A DNA stretch of 64,000 bases from Cacconaster sp045601245 (lineage in GTDB: Bacteria; Bacteroidota; Bacteroidia; Bacteroidales; UBA932). Location: assembly GCA_045601245.1 (NCBI GenBank), contig JAZRZH010000009.1:1-64000 (forward strand), in the 5' to 3' direction. Of this stretch, positions 7,761 through 16,188 are shown piece after piece. The stretch's first letter is position 1, and each line of letters starts with the position of its first letter. The notes under the pieces were generated by a model. That model had not been told where the DNA came from. It searched no databases and saw only the letters and a program-made list of their open reading frames with translations. A program made the translations under genes and the position numbers.

Positions 7761-8798
7761 TTAGAGGATGAGACACCAGTCGTGTGCATCTTCTTCCGTA
7801 CCGTTCTGGATGCCACGGATACGGTCGTAAAGCTTCTGGCTTACAGGGCTGCAGGTATCTGCGGCACCGAATGTGTAAGTCTTGCTTACGGTATCGCTCT
7901 CGAGCTGAGGACGGTCCTCGATCTTGTGGATCGGAGTGATTACGACTGCCGTACCGCAGGCATTCACCTCCTCGAATTCATCGAGCTCCTCCACGAAGAC
8001 CGGACGCTTCTCTACTTCCATTCCGAAATCCTTTGCAACCTGCTGGAGGCTCTTGTTGGTGATGGAAGGAAGCACCGAGTCGGAGAGCGGAGTGACGTAG
8101 GTATTGCCCTTGATTGCCATAAAGTTGGATGAACCGAACTCGTCAATCTTGGTCTTTGTCGCCGAATCGAGGTAAAGAAGTTCACCGTAACCGAGCCTGT
8201 GGGCGAGGTTGTACGGATGGAGCGAAGTGGCGTAGTTGGCTGCAATCTTGAAGCGGCCGGTGCCGTTAGGAGCTGCGCGGTCGTAGTTGCGGGATATGAT
8301 CGCAGTGGTCGGTGTGAGGCCCTTGGCGCCTGAATATGTACCCACAGGAGAACACATAACGGCAAAGAGCACTTCAGTTGAAGAGTTCACTCCGAGCTGG
8401 GGGTTCACTCCGATAAGGAGCGGACGGATATACAATGATGAGCCGTAGCCGTACGGCGGAAGGTATTCTATATTGGCATTGACACACTCAACGCACATAT
8501 TGACGAACATCTCTTCGGATGGTACAGCCATATCGAGATAACCGCCGCTGGACTGCATTCTCTTCGCGTTCTCGTAAGGTCTGAAAATACGGACCTTCCC
8601 GTCAGCGCCGCGGAAAGCCTTGCACCCCTCGAAGCAGGCATTTGCGTAATGGAACACTCCTGCAAATGAGTTGAGTGTGAAATCGAAATTTGAAGATACT
8701 TCCGGAGCGGACCACTGTCCATCCTTGAAGTAACTGAATACCAATGCATTTGTCTTTCTTGCCCTGAAGGCGAGGTTTGACCAGTCAAGTTCTGCCAT
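7761..8798 (-). CDS. ilvE: Branched-chain amino acid aminotransferase
   Basis: A 345-residue fold-type IV PLP aminotransferase. It has YANACFEGCKAFRG and RPYENAKRM (substrate and phosphate contacts), the PLP lysine in GTGRFKIAANYA (K184), and YLDSATKTKIDEFGSSNFM, the BCAT signature (normally LD..E.....G..N). It exchanges Leu, Ile and Val with their 2-oxo acids using glutamate, the final step of branched-chain synthesis. It follows ilvC by 66 nt. That gap holds its own promoter box, so ilvE and the aryl-acid genes behind it may be transcribed independently of the ilv attenuator. Length matches the class II BCAT subgroup (about 340-360). Confidence 0.95.
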   Translation of the reverse strand: MAELDWSNLAFRARKTNALVFSYFKDGQWSAPEVSSNFDFTLNSFAGVFHYANACFEGCKAFRGADGKVRIFRPYENAKRMQSSGGYLDMAVPSEEMFVNMCVECVNANIEYLPPYGYGSSLYIRPLLIGVNPQLGVNSSTEVLFAVMCSPVGTYSGAKGLTPTTAIISRNYDRAAPNGTGRFKIAANYATSLHPYNLAHRLGYGELLYLDSATKTKIDEFGSSNFMAIKGNTYVTPLSDSVLPSITNKSLQQVAKDFGMEVEKRPVFVEELDEFEEVNACGTAVVITPIHKIEDRPQLESDTVSKTYTFGAADTCSPVSQKLYDRIRGIQNGTEEDAHDWCLIL

Positions 8799-8820
8799 GA
8801 TAGTGGTTGTTTTTAACTTA

Positions 8821-8828
8821 CAAAGATA
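8821..8828 (-). promoter_or_regulatory. Bacteroidetes -7 promoter box (TATCTTTG) upstream of ilvE
   Basis: Exact TAnnTTTG match in the 66-nt ilvC-ilvE gap, 22 nt before the ilvE ATG. It suggests a separate promoter for ilvE and the downstream omega-amidase/ior/paaK genes. Confidence 0.5.
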
Positions 8829-8864
8829 TTAAGAATCTGCTTTGAAATGATTCTAAAATACCGA

Positions 8865-9911
8865 CTATTTGTTATTTTCGGGACGGAGAGCGCGGACAGT
8901 GACGGCAGTACGCCACATTTCGCTCTCGCGGAGTTCCTTGAGCTCGGCCTCGAGGCCTTCACGGTAGTCAGGCTTGCTGTTGGCGTCGATGGAGATCTGA
9001 GCCTCGTTGCCGCTCTTTACGGAAGCGTAGAGTTTCTCTACTACAGGCTTGATGGCATCGTGGAACGGGCCCTTCCAGTCGAGTGCGCCGCGCTGTGCCG
9101 TTGTGGAGCAGTTTGCATACATCCAGTCCATACCCTTTGCAGCGAAGAGCGGCATAAGGCTCTGGGTGAGTTCCTCGACGGTCTCGTTGAATGCTTCGGA
9201 AGGAGTGTGGCCGTTCTCGCGGAGAACTTCGTACTGTGCGCTGAGGAGGCCCTGGATGGCACCCATAAGGGATCCGCGCTCGCCTGTAAGGTCCGATGTT
9301 GCCTCACGCTGGAAAGTGGTCTCGAAAAGATATCCGGATCCGATACCGATACCGAGCGCGAGGGTATTCTGAAGAGCCTTGCCCGTGTAGTCCTGATAAA
9401 CCGCGAATGATGAGTTGATGCCGCGGCCTTCGAGATAGAGGGAGCGGACTGTGGTGCCCGAGCCCTTAGGCGCTACCATTATGACGTCTACATCCTTCGG
9501 AGGGACGCAGCCGGTGCGGTCGCTCCAGGTGATGGCGAAACCGTGTGAGAAATAGAGGGACTTGCCGGTGGTGAGATGCTTCTTGATGGTCGGCCATACG
9601 TCCATTACGGCTGCGTCGGAAAGGAGGCACATGATGATGTCACCCTTCTCGCACGCCTCCTCGATGCCGAAGAGAGTCTGACCTGGTACCCAACCGTCCT
9701 TGACAGCCTTCTCGTAGGTCTTTCCCTGTCTCTGACCGATAATGACGTTGAATCCGTTGTCGCGGAGATTAAGTGACTGACCCGGGCCCTGGACACCGTA
9801 GCCGATGACTGCAAGTGTCTTGTCCTTCAAAGTCTCACGAGCCTGTTCGAGAGTTACCTCTTCACGTGTAACGACGTTTTCTTCAACGCCGCCGAAATTC
9901 ATTTTTGCCAT
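8865..9911 (-). CDS. ilvC: Ketol-acid reductoisomerase (NADP+)
   Basis: A 348-residue class I-length enzyme that isomerises and reduces 2-acetolactate or 2-aceto-2-hydroxybutyrate in valine, leucine and isoleucine synthesis. The Rossmann motif is AVIGYGVQGPGQSLNLRDNG. The more usual version has an AHA after QG; here PGQ replaces it, as in other Bacteroidetes enzymes. The cofactor loop is IIGQRQGKTYEKA. Metal-site acids are in SDLTGERGSLMGAIQGLL and the C-terminal helical domain is complete. Third of the tightly linked genes after ilvD-ilvB-ilvN (33 nt gap). Confidence 0.95.
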   Translation of the reverse strand: MAKMNFGGVEENVVTREEVTLEQARETLKDKTLAVIGYGVQGPGQSLNLRDNGFNVIIGQRQGKTYEKAVKDGWVPGQTLFGIEEACEKGDIIMCLLSDAAVMDVWPTIKKHLTTGKSLYFSHGFAITWSDRTGCVPPKDVDVIMVAPKGSGTTVRSLYLEGRGINSSFAVYQDYTGKALQNTLALGIGIGSGYLFETTFQREATSDLTGERGSLMGAIQGLLSAQYEVLRENGHTPSEAFNETVEELTQSLMPLFAAKGMDWMYANCSTTAQRGALDWKGPFHDAIKPVVEKLYASVKSGNEAQISIDANSKPDYREGLEAELKELRESEMWRTAVTVRALRPENNK

Positions 9912-9944
9912 AGTTTTAATTATTATTGTTTGTTGATATTAATT

Positions 9945-10265
9945 CTATCTGTTCGCATCCCTCGACCTGAGGAATGCCTCGACCTCCGCAACCTCTCTGG
10001 CGGAGCGTTCGTTGTCGATGGCGCAGAACGCCCTGACGACATCCACCTTCTTCTCGAGCTGGAGGACCACCTCCTTCGCCCTGCTCGGAGTGGTGCGGGT
10101 ATATATCTTGAACTTGTGGATGCCTGCCACCTTGGACGGGTAGACAAGCAGTTTCTCCACATTGAGGCTGCGCCTTGTGAATATACCGGCAATGGAACTC
10201 AGAAGTCCCACGGAGTTCTCGGTATAAACCGTTATTTCGTAAAGATATTCCTGTGATTCTGCCAT
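9945..10265 (-). CDS. ilvN: Acetolactate synthase small (regulatory) subunit, short form
   Basis: A 106-residue ACT-domain protein: YEITVYTENSVGLLSSIAGI is the classical IlvH/IlvN start, then LNVEKLLVYPSKVAGIHKFKI. It binds valine and confers feedback control on the IlvB catalytic subunit. Many bacteria have a 160-190 residue form with a second C-terminal domain; here only the N-terminal ACT is present plus a short charged tail. The next gene begins 33 nt later, so there is no room for a lost C-terminal domain. The short form resembles enterobacterial IlvN/IlvM in length. It lies 4 nt after ilvB. Confidence 0.9.
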   Translation of the reverse strand: MAESQEYLYEITVYTENSVGLLSSIAGIFTRRSLNVEKLLVYPSKVAGIHKFKIYTRTTPSRAKEVVLQLEKKVDVVRAFCAIDNERSAREVAEVEAFLRSRDANR

Positions 10266-10269
10266 AATA

Positions 10270-11985
10270 CTATATCCAGTCGGTTTCGTTCAACATAATT
10301 TCCGCCACGCTCTTTCCAGGAGGAATCATTGGGAATACATTGGATTCCTCACTGACGTGGACATTGAGAATGAACGGCGCATCGTCAGCGAACATCTGTC
10401 CGATGGCATCCTTGAGCTCCTCGCGCTTCTCCACGGAAACACATTTGATGCCGTATGCGGCGGCAATCATCGGATAGTCCGGGTTCAGCATCCTGGTAGC
10501 GGAATATCTGCAACCGAAGAAGAGTTCCTGCCACTGCCGCACATTACCCAGCCAGTTGTTATTGAGGAGGACAATCTTGACTCCGGTCCCCTCCTGCATT
10601 ATCGTACCGAATTCCTGAATGGTCATCTGAAGGCCGCCGTCGCCCACGAAGAGGCAGACCTTGCGGTCCGGAGCGGCTATCTTCGCACCGATTGCGGCCG
10701 GAAGGCCGAATCCCATAGTTCCGAGACCGCCGGAAGTGATCATACTGCGGGTCTCGCGGAATTTGGAATAGCGCGCCGCCAGCATCTGGTTCTGACCGAC
10801 GTCAGTAACGACAATCGCGCCGCCACGGCAGGCTTCAGCCACTTCCGCGATGACCTCTCCCGGATGAACCGGGCCTTCAGAAGGACGGATCGCGGGGGAT
10901 ATGACCTTGTCCGCCTCGACTGAATGCACCTTATCGGTGGAACCGTTCCATTCGCGGCGCTCAGCCGGGCGGATGAGTTCAGTGAGACGGGCGAGCACCG
11001 TCTTCGCATCGCCGAGGATGCCGGCATCGACTGGGATGATTTTGCCGATTTCTGCGGCATCGATATCAATATGTATGATTTTCGCCTGCTTGGCATAAGT
11101 GCTTACAGTACCTGTGACGCGGTCGTCAAAACGCATCCCCACCGCTATCAGAAGGTCGCAAGTCTGCGTCATCACGTTAGGCGCGAGATTGCCGTGCATT
11201 CCGAGCATTCCCTTGAAATGAGGATTGTCAGAAGAGAGCGAGCTCAAGCCAAGCAGCGTCGATCCGGCAGGGATGTCGCCCTTGTCGAGGAATGCTGCAA
11301 GTTCCTTCTCCGCACCGGAGAGCATTATGCCGTGGCCGAAAACCACGAACGGTCTCTCCGCGGCATCTATCATCTCCGCGGCGAGGCGGATATCATCGTC
11401 AGACGGCTTCGGGACAGCCACGTAACTCCTGATAAAATCACACTGCGCCGGGATGTATTCCGTCTTTCCGGTCTGGGCATCTTTTGTAAAGTCAAGCACG
11501 ACAGGACCCGGACGGCCGGTACCGGCTATGTAAAACGCCCTCGCAACGGCCCAGGCCACATCTTCCGCACGCCTGATCTGATAGGTCCATTTGGTAATCG
11601 GGGTAGTCAGACCCACGAAGTCGGTTTCCTGGAACGCATCTGTACCGAGGGCAGCATTGGACACCTGACCCGCTATGACGACGACAGGTGTCGAATCGAT
11701 CATGGCATCAGCAATACCCGTGACGACATTTGTAGCGCCCGGACCGGATGTCACCATCACCACGCCCGGAGCGTTCTTGACGCGGGCATAGCCCTGAGCC
11801 GCGTGGATGGCACCCTGTTCGTGACGGACCAGGATGTGACGGATGCGGTCATTGTAGAGGCAGAGTTTGTCGTATACCGGCATTATCTGTCCACCGGGAT
11901 AGCCGAAGATCGTATCTACGCCGTGTGCCATAAGGGATTCGAAAAGAATCTCGGCACCGGTGATATTTGTGTTCTGTGAATTCAT
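10270..11985 (-). CDS. ilvB: Acetolactate synthase, large catalytic subunit
   Basis: A 571-residue TPP- and FAD-dependent enzyme that makes 2-acetolactate from pyruvate, or 2-aceto-2-hydroxybutyrate from pyruvate plus 2-oxobutyrate. It has the catalytic Glu in VRHEQGAIHAAQGYARV, VTSGPGATNVVTGIADA, the central FAD-binding domain (MLGMHGNLAPNVMTQTCDLL; VGMRFDDRVTG) and the TPP motif VGDGGLQMTIQEFGTIMQ ending in NNNWLGNVRQWQ. Length and domain order are normal. The stop of ilvD is 2 nt upstream, so translation is likely coupled. Confidence 0.96.
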   Translation of the reverse strand: MNSQNTNITGAEILFESLMAHGVDTIFGYPGGQIMPVYDKLCLYNDRIRHILVRHEQGAIHAAQGYARVKNAPGVVMVTSGPGATNVVTGIADAMIDSTPVVVIAGQVSNAALGTDAFQETDFVGLTTPITKWTYQIRRAEDVAWAVARAFYIAGTGRPGPVVLDFTKDAQTGKTEYIPAQCDFIRSYVAVPKPSDDDIRLAAEMIDAAERPFVVFGHGIMLSGAEKELAAFLDKGDIPAGSTLLGLSSLSSDNPHFKGMLGMHGNLAPNVMTQTCDLLIAVGMRFDDRVTGTVSTYAKQAKIIHIDIDAAEIGKIIPVDAGILGDAKTVLARLTELIRPAERREWNGSTDKVHSVEADKVISPAIRPSEGPVHPGEVIAEVAEACRGGAIVVTDVGQNQMLAARYSKFRETRSMITSGGLGTMGFGLPAAIGAKIAAPDRKVCLFVGDGGLQMTIQEFGTIMQEGTGVKIVLLNNNWLGNVRQWQELFFGCRYSATRMLNPDYPMIAAAYGIKCVSVEKREELKDAIGQMFADDAPFILNVHVSEESNVFPMIPPGKSVAEIMLNETDWI

Positions 11986-11987
11986 AA

Positions 11988-13817
11988 TCAGTCCTCAATT
12001 ATTCTGATGGCACCCTTGTCAGCTGAACTTACCATAGAGGCATATGCCTTGAGAGCCTTTGAAACCTCCCTTACACGTACCGGAGGCGTGAACGCCTTCC
12101 TGCCGCGGGCAAGTTCCTCCTTGCGGCGGGAAGCGAGTTCCCCGTCACTGAGGCGCACGTTTATGCTTCTGGTACGGATATCTATCTCTATGACATCCCC
12201 GTCACGCAGCAGTGCCACGTTGCCGCCGGCTGCCGCTTCCGGAGAAATATGTCCGATGCTCAGCCCGGATGTGCCGCCGCTGAAACGCCCGTCGGTGATC
12301 AGCGCGCACTCCTTGCCGAGATGCATCGACTTTATGTATGATGTCGGATAGAGCATCTCCTGCATTCCCGGACCGCCCTTCGGACCTTCATAATTGATTA
12401 CAACGACGTCGCCGCTGACGACCTTGCCGCCGAGGATCCCGTCGCAGGCAGCCTCCTGGGAGTCGAATACCTTGGCGGTACCTTCGAAATGCCAGATGGA
12501 CTCATCGACGCCCGCTGTCTTGATGACGCAGCCGTCCTGTGCAATGTTGCCGAAGAGGACACAGAGACCGCCGTCCCTGGTATAGGCGTGCCCGATGTCA
12601 CGGATACAGCCGCCGGCGCGGTCAGTGTCGAGAGTGTCATAAGTGCAGGACTGCGATGCCATTTCCGTGGTCTTGCGTCCTGCAGGAGCCGCAGAATAGA
12701 TGCGGAGCGCATCCTCCTTCGGGGTTCCGGTGATGTTGTATTCGGAAATCGCCTCCGCGAGCGTCATCCCGTCGACGCGCTTGACGGATGTGTCGACGAG
12801 CGACGCCTTTGCGAGCTCGCCCATTATGCCGAGCACACCACCGGCGCGTCCGACCTCCTGGATGTGATATTTCTGAGTATTCGGGGCAACCTTGCAGATA
12901 CAAGGGACCTTGCGTGAAAGCGCGTCGATATCGGCCATCCTGAAATCGGTCCCCGCCTCCCCCGCTACCGCGAGGAGGTGGAGAACGGTGTTGGTCGAAC
13001 CGCCCATCGCGATATCGAGCGTCATTGCATTGAAGAATGCCTGACGGCTCGCGACACTGCGAGGCAGAACGCTCTCATCATCGTCATTATAGTATTTGAA
13101 TGTATTCTCGACGATCTTGCGGGCAGCCCTGACAAAGAGTTCCCTGCGTATCGTATGGGTTGCAAGGACGGTGCCGTTGCCAGGAAGAGAGAGGCCGATG
13201 GCCTCCGTAAGGCAGTTCATCGAATTGGCCGTGAACATTCCCGAACAGCTTCCGCAGGTAGGGCAGCTGCGGGATTCGATTTCGGCCACCTCAGCGTCGC
13301 TGACCGAAGGATCGGCGGATTTGACCATGGCATCAATGAGGTCGAGTCTCGCCTCCCCCATCACGCCGGCCTCCATCGGACCGCCGGACACAAAGATAGT
13401 AGGGATATTGAGCCTCATCGCGGCGATGAGCATACCAGGTGTGATCTTATCGCAGTTGCTGATGCATACCAATGCGTCCGCCTTGTGCGCATTGACCATA
13501 TATTCGACGCTGTCGGCGATGACATCACGGGACGGAAGAGAATAGAGCATTCCGTCGTGGCCCATCGCAATGCCGTCATCAACCGCAATCGTATTGAATT
13601 CGGCAGCGAAGCATCCGAGTTTCTCAATTTCTGCCTTGACAATCTGGCCGGCTTCGTGCAGATGCACGTGTCCCGGCACGAACTGTGTGAAGGAATTGGC
13701 AATAGCAATCACCGGCTTGCCGAACTGCTCCTGTTTCATGCCGTCGGCCATCCACAGAGCCCTTGCCCCGGCCATTCTGCGGCCTTCTTGAGTGATGCTG
13801 CTTCTAAGTTTTTTCAT
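11988..13817 (-). CDS. ilvD: Dihydroxy-acid dehydratase
   Basis: A 609-residue Fe-S dehydratase converting 2,3-dihydroxy-isovalerate or -methylvalerate to the 2-oxo acids. Cluster-binding cysteines are visible in CISNCDKITPGML and SCPTCGSCSGMFTANSMNCL; further signatures are MGGSTNTVLHLLA and DGRFSGGTSGLSIGH. First structural gene of the ilv run. Its ATG lies 3 nt beyond the U-run of an intrinsic terminator, and no Shine-Dalgarno is seen there. Expression is therefore expected to depend on readthrough controlled by the leader peptide at 13903-13998. Confidence 0.96.
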   Translation of the reverse strand: MKKLRSSITQEGRRMAGARALWMADGMKQEQFGKPVIAIANSFTQFVPGHVHLHEAGQIVKAEIEKLGCFAAEFNTIAVDDGIAMGHDGMLYSLPSRDVIADSVEYMVNAHKADALVCISNCDKITPGMLIAAMRLNIPTIFVSGGPMEAGVMGEARLDLIDAMVKSADPSVSDAEVAEIESRSCPTCGSCSGMFTANSMNCLTEAIGLSLPGNGTVLATHTIRRELFVRAARKIVENTFKYYNDDDESVLPRSVASRQAFFNAMTLDIAMGGSTNTVLHLLAVAGEAGTDFRMADIDALSRKVPCICKVAPNTQKYHIQEVGRAGGVLGIMGELAKASLVDTSVKRVDGMTLAEAISEYNITGTPKEDALRIYSAAPAGRKTTEMASQSCTYDTLDTDRAGGCIRDIGHAYTRDGGLCVLFGNIAQDGCVIKTAGVDESIWHFEGTAKVFDSQEAACDGILGGKVVSGDVVVINYEGPKGGPGMQEMLYPTSYIKSMHLGKECALITDGRFSGGTSGLSIGHISPEAAAGGNVALLRDGDVIEIDIRTRSINVRLSDGELASRRKEELARGRKAFTPPVRVREVSKALKAYASMVSSADKGAIRIIED

Positions 13818-13820
13818 AGC

Positions 13821-13857
13821 AAAAAGAAAAGCACCCGGAATATTGATTCTCGGGTGC
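13821..13857 (-). terminator. Attenuator terminator of the ilv operon
   Basis: On the minus strand, GGCACCCGAGAATCAATATT and the following CCGGGTGC form a hairpin of 7 G/C-rich pairs, one bulged base and 4 more A/T-rich pairs with a 4-nt loop. It is followed directly by TTTTCTTTTT, 3 nt before the ilvD ATG. The 3' arm (UAUUCCGGG) can instead pair with CCCGGAGUG at 13888-13896, 6 nt after the leader stop codon, giving mutually exclusive anti-terminator and terminator forms. Confidence 0.8.
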
Positions 13858-13887
13858 CGTATAAATTATATCAAATTTGTATCAAAC

Positions 13888-13896
13888 CACTCCGGG
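13888..13896 (-). promoter_or_regulatory. Anti-terminator segment of the ilv attenuator
   Basis: CCCGGAGUG on the transcript can form 9 consecutive pairs, including two G-U, with UAUUCCGGG of the terminator 3' arm. It starts just after the leader peptide stop, so a ribosome that reaches the stop would cover it and allow termination. A ribosome stalled upstream on Val/Ile/Leu codons would leave it free. Confidence 0.6.
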
Positions 13897-13902
13897 AATC
13901 AT

Positions 13903-13998
13903 TTATTGAATAATTCGCAGCACCACCACGGCCACGACCACGACCTGGTTCACAAAGTTCCCGAAAAGAACTGATGAAATGTTGCTGACGACGTTCAT
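13903..13998 (-). CDS. ilv operon leader peptide (31 residues)
   Basis: Short open frame ATG..TAA encoding 31 residues with 9 valines, 2 leucines and 4 isoleucines among them. The C-terminal half contains NQVVVVAVVVLRIIQ, i.e. seven Val, one Leu and two Ile codons within 12 codons. It lies in the 5' leader of ilvD, 20-odd nt after a promoter-like box and 45 nt before an intrinsic terminator. The composition, position and competing RNA pairings are those of a transcription-attenuation leader peptide whose translation reports charged Val/Leu/Ile tRNA. The peptide itself is not expected to have a function after synthesis. Confidence 0.85.
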   Translation of the reverse strand: MNVVSNISSVLFGNFVNQVVVVAVVVLRIIQ

Positions 13999-14020
13999 AC
14001 GTTGATTCCTAAATCAGTGG

Positions 14021-14028
14021 TAAAGATA
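14021..14028 (-). promoter_or_regulatory. Probable ilv promoter -7 box (TATCTTTA)
   Basis: Seven of eight bases of the TAnnTTTG box, 22 nt before the leader-peptide ATG. It is the only promoter-like sequence in the gap between the M3 peptidase gene and the leader. Confidence 0.4.
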
Positions 14029-14078
14029 CTAATTTTCTTCTGATAATGTTATTTGTTCCTATTTTTTTTCTGAAAAAT

Positions 14079-16169
14079 CTACTTGAGACCGCGATTTTCA
14101 AGCAATCCGTCCGGTTTCGGCTGGCGGCCGCGGAAATTCTGGTACATTACCGAGCCCTTGTCGATGCCGCCCGCTGAGAGAATGTGCTTCTTGAATCTTG
14201 CCGCAACGTCCTGATTGAAGATGTCACCGGTCTCCTTGAATGCCTGGAATGCGTCGCAGTCAAGCACTTCCGACCAGATATAGCTGTAGTAGCCGGCAGA
14301 GTAGCCGCCTCCGATGGAGTGGCTGAAATTGGTTACACTGTAGCGCGGAAGAATCTGCTTCGGAATGCCGCGTTCCTTGAGTTTCTCGGCCTGGAATGCC
14401 ATTACGTCGAGATCCTCCGGTATCTCGGTGAGAACGTGCATATCCATATCGACCAATGATGCCGCGAGATATTCCACGGTGGCGAAACCCTGGCCGTACT
14501 TGCTGCTGGCTTCGATTTTGTCAACGAGTTCCTGAGGGATAACCTCACCGGTCTTGTAGTGTCTTGCATAATGCTTCAGCACCTCCGGCTCAAACGCCCA
14601 ATGCTCATTGATCTGTGAAGGAAGCTCGACGAAATCGCGCTCCACACCTATGCTGTAGTGGGTGTTACGGAAGAATGAATGCATTGCGTGACCGAACTCG
14701 TGGAACATCGTGGTGACATTGTCGATGCTCTGGAGAGCAGGCTTGTCGGATGTTGGCATAGTGAGGTTGGCGGCATTCATCACAATCGGCTGGATACGCT
14801 CCGGGCCCTCGAATTTCTGGCTGCGGAAAGTGGTGTTCCAAGCGCCTGCGCCCTTGCCGTCACGCGGGAAATAGTCGCTGTAGTAGACAGCGATGACATT
14901 ACCGTCGCGGTCAACGACATCCCAGGCCTTTGCTGTCGGCTCATACTGAGGATAGATGTCGGTACGCTCCACGAATGAAATGCCGTAGAGCCTGTTCGCC
15001 ACATAGAAGACTCCGTCCTTCTGGACATTGTCGATGCTGAGGTACTCGGATACGAGTTCTTCGTCGATATCGAACTTCTCCTTCTTGGCCTTGTCGAGAT
15101 AATACATATAGTCCCACGGCTGAGGTTCGCCCTTCACCTTGTCCTTCTTCATCATCACTTTGATGTCGGCGAGCTCCTCCTGTGCCTTTGCCACGGCAGG
15201 AGTCCAAATCTGGTCGAGAAGAGCATACACGTTCCCGGCGTTGCCGGCCATCTTGGTCTCCAGCTGCATCTCAGCGAAATTCTTGTAGCCCATAAGATTG
15301 GCCTTCTTCAGACGGAGAGCGATGATGTCCCTTGCTATAGCCTTGTTGTCATATTCGTCATTATGGTTGCCACGGTTGTTGTACATCTCGTAAACCTTCT
15401 TGCGGAGGTCACGGTTCTTGCAGTACTGGAGCACCGGGTTGCAGCTCGGGCGCTGCATATTGAATGCATATTTGCCTTCCTGGCCTATGCTCTTCGCGAG
15501 GGCTGCGGCACGCTCGATATTCTCCTTGGAGAGGCCTTCGAGTTCCTTGACGGAATTGGCGATGACATATGTCTTGTTGGTATCGTGGAGAAGGTTCTGC
15601 TTGAACTGAAGCTGAAGTTTTGAAAGCTGGAGATTAATCTCCGCGAGTTCCTTCTGCTTCGCCTCGTCGAGGAGGGCGCCACTGTTCACGAATGATTTGT
15701 ATGTCTTTTCCAGATATGACTTCTGCTCTTTGTCGAGGTTGTATTTGTCCTGATGGTCATACACATACTTAACCTTTGCGAAGAGCGCCTTGTTCATTCC
15801 GATGGCAGTATTGTGAGCGGAAGTGAGCGGGGAAAGTTCACGAGCAAGAGCCTGAAGCTCAGGTGTGCTGTTGGTACCGTTGATGGTACTCCAGATATCG
15901 GCCTTGTTGAGGATGCTGCCGGTCTTGCGGTATGCCTCGATGACATTCTCGAAAGTCGGCTCATCCTTGCAGTCGATGATTGCCTGAATCTCCTGAAGTT
16001 CCTGTTCCATTCCCTTGATCATTCCCTCACGGAAATTGTCGACAGTGAGTTTTTCAAACGGTGGAATCTCATACGGAGTCCCGTAACGCTTCTCGAGAAG
16101 CGGATTCTGGGCGATGGCTGAAGCACCCATCAGAGTGAGCGCGGCAGCGAGGATCAGTTGTTTTCTCAT
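14079..16169 (-). CDS. Secreted M3 family metallopeptidase (peptidyl-dipeptidase Dcp-like)
   Basis: A 696-residue zinc peptidase exported by a signal peptide (MRKQLILAAALTLMGASAIA, cut before QNP). It carries the M3 motif MFHEFGHAMHSFF near residue 489, with the third zinc ligand expected in the following helix, and the C-terminal GGYSAGYYSYIWSEV typical of Dcp/oligopeptidase A. Dcp enzymes remove dipeptides from peptide C-termini in the periplasm, fitting a proteolytic, amino-acid-using anaerobe. It follows ACT2 by 19 nt and its stop lies about 80 bp before the ilv leader start. Confidence 0.92.
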   Translation of the reverse strand: MRKQLILAAALTLMGASAIAQNPLLEKRYGTPYEIPPFEKLTVDNFREGMIKGMEQELQEIQAIIDCKDEPTFENVIEAYRKTGSILNKADIWSTINGTNSTPELQALARELSPLTSAHNTAIGMNKALFAKVKYVYDHQDKYNLDKEQKSYLEKTYKSFVNSGALLDEAKQKELAEINLQLSKLQLQFKQNLLHDTNKTYVIANSVKELEGLSKENIERAAALAKSIGQEGKYAFNMQRPSCNPVLQYCKNRDLRKKVYEMYNNRGNHNDEYDNKAIARDIIALRLKKANLMGYKNFAEMQLETKMAGNAGNVYALLDQIWTPAVAKAQEELADIKVMMKKDKVKGEPQPWDYMYYLDKAKKEKFDIDEELVSEYLSIDNVQKDGVFYVANRLYGISFVERTDIYPQYEPTAKAWDVVDRDGNVIAVYYSDYFPRDGKGAGAWNTTFRSQKFEGPERIQPIVMNAANLTMPTSDKPALQSIDNVTTMFHEFGHAMHSFFRNTHYSIGVERDFVELPSQINEHWAFEPEVLKHYARHYKTGEVIPQELVDKIEASSKYGQGFATVEYLAASLVDMDMHVLTEIPEDLDVMAFQAEKLKERGIPKQILPRYSVTNFSHSIGGGYSAGYYSYIWSEVLDCDAFQAFKETGDIFNQDVAARFKKHILSAGGIDKGSVMYQNFRGRQPKPDGLLENRGLK

Positions 16170-16188
16170 AATATGTTATTTAATTGTT

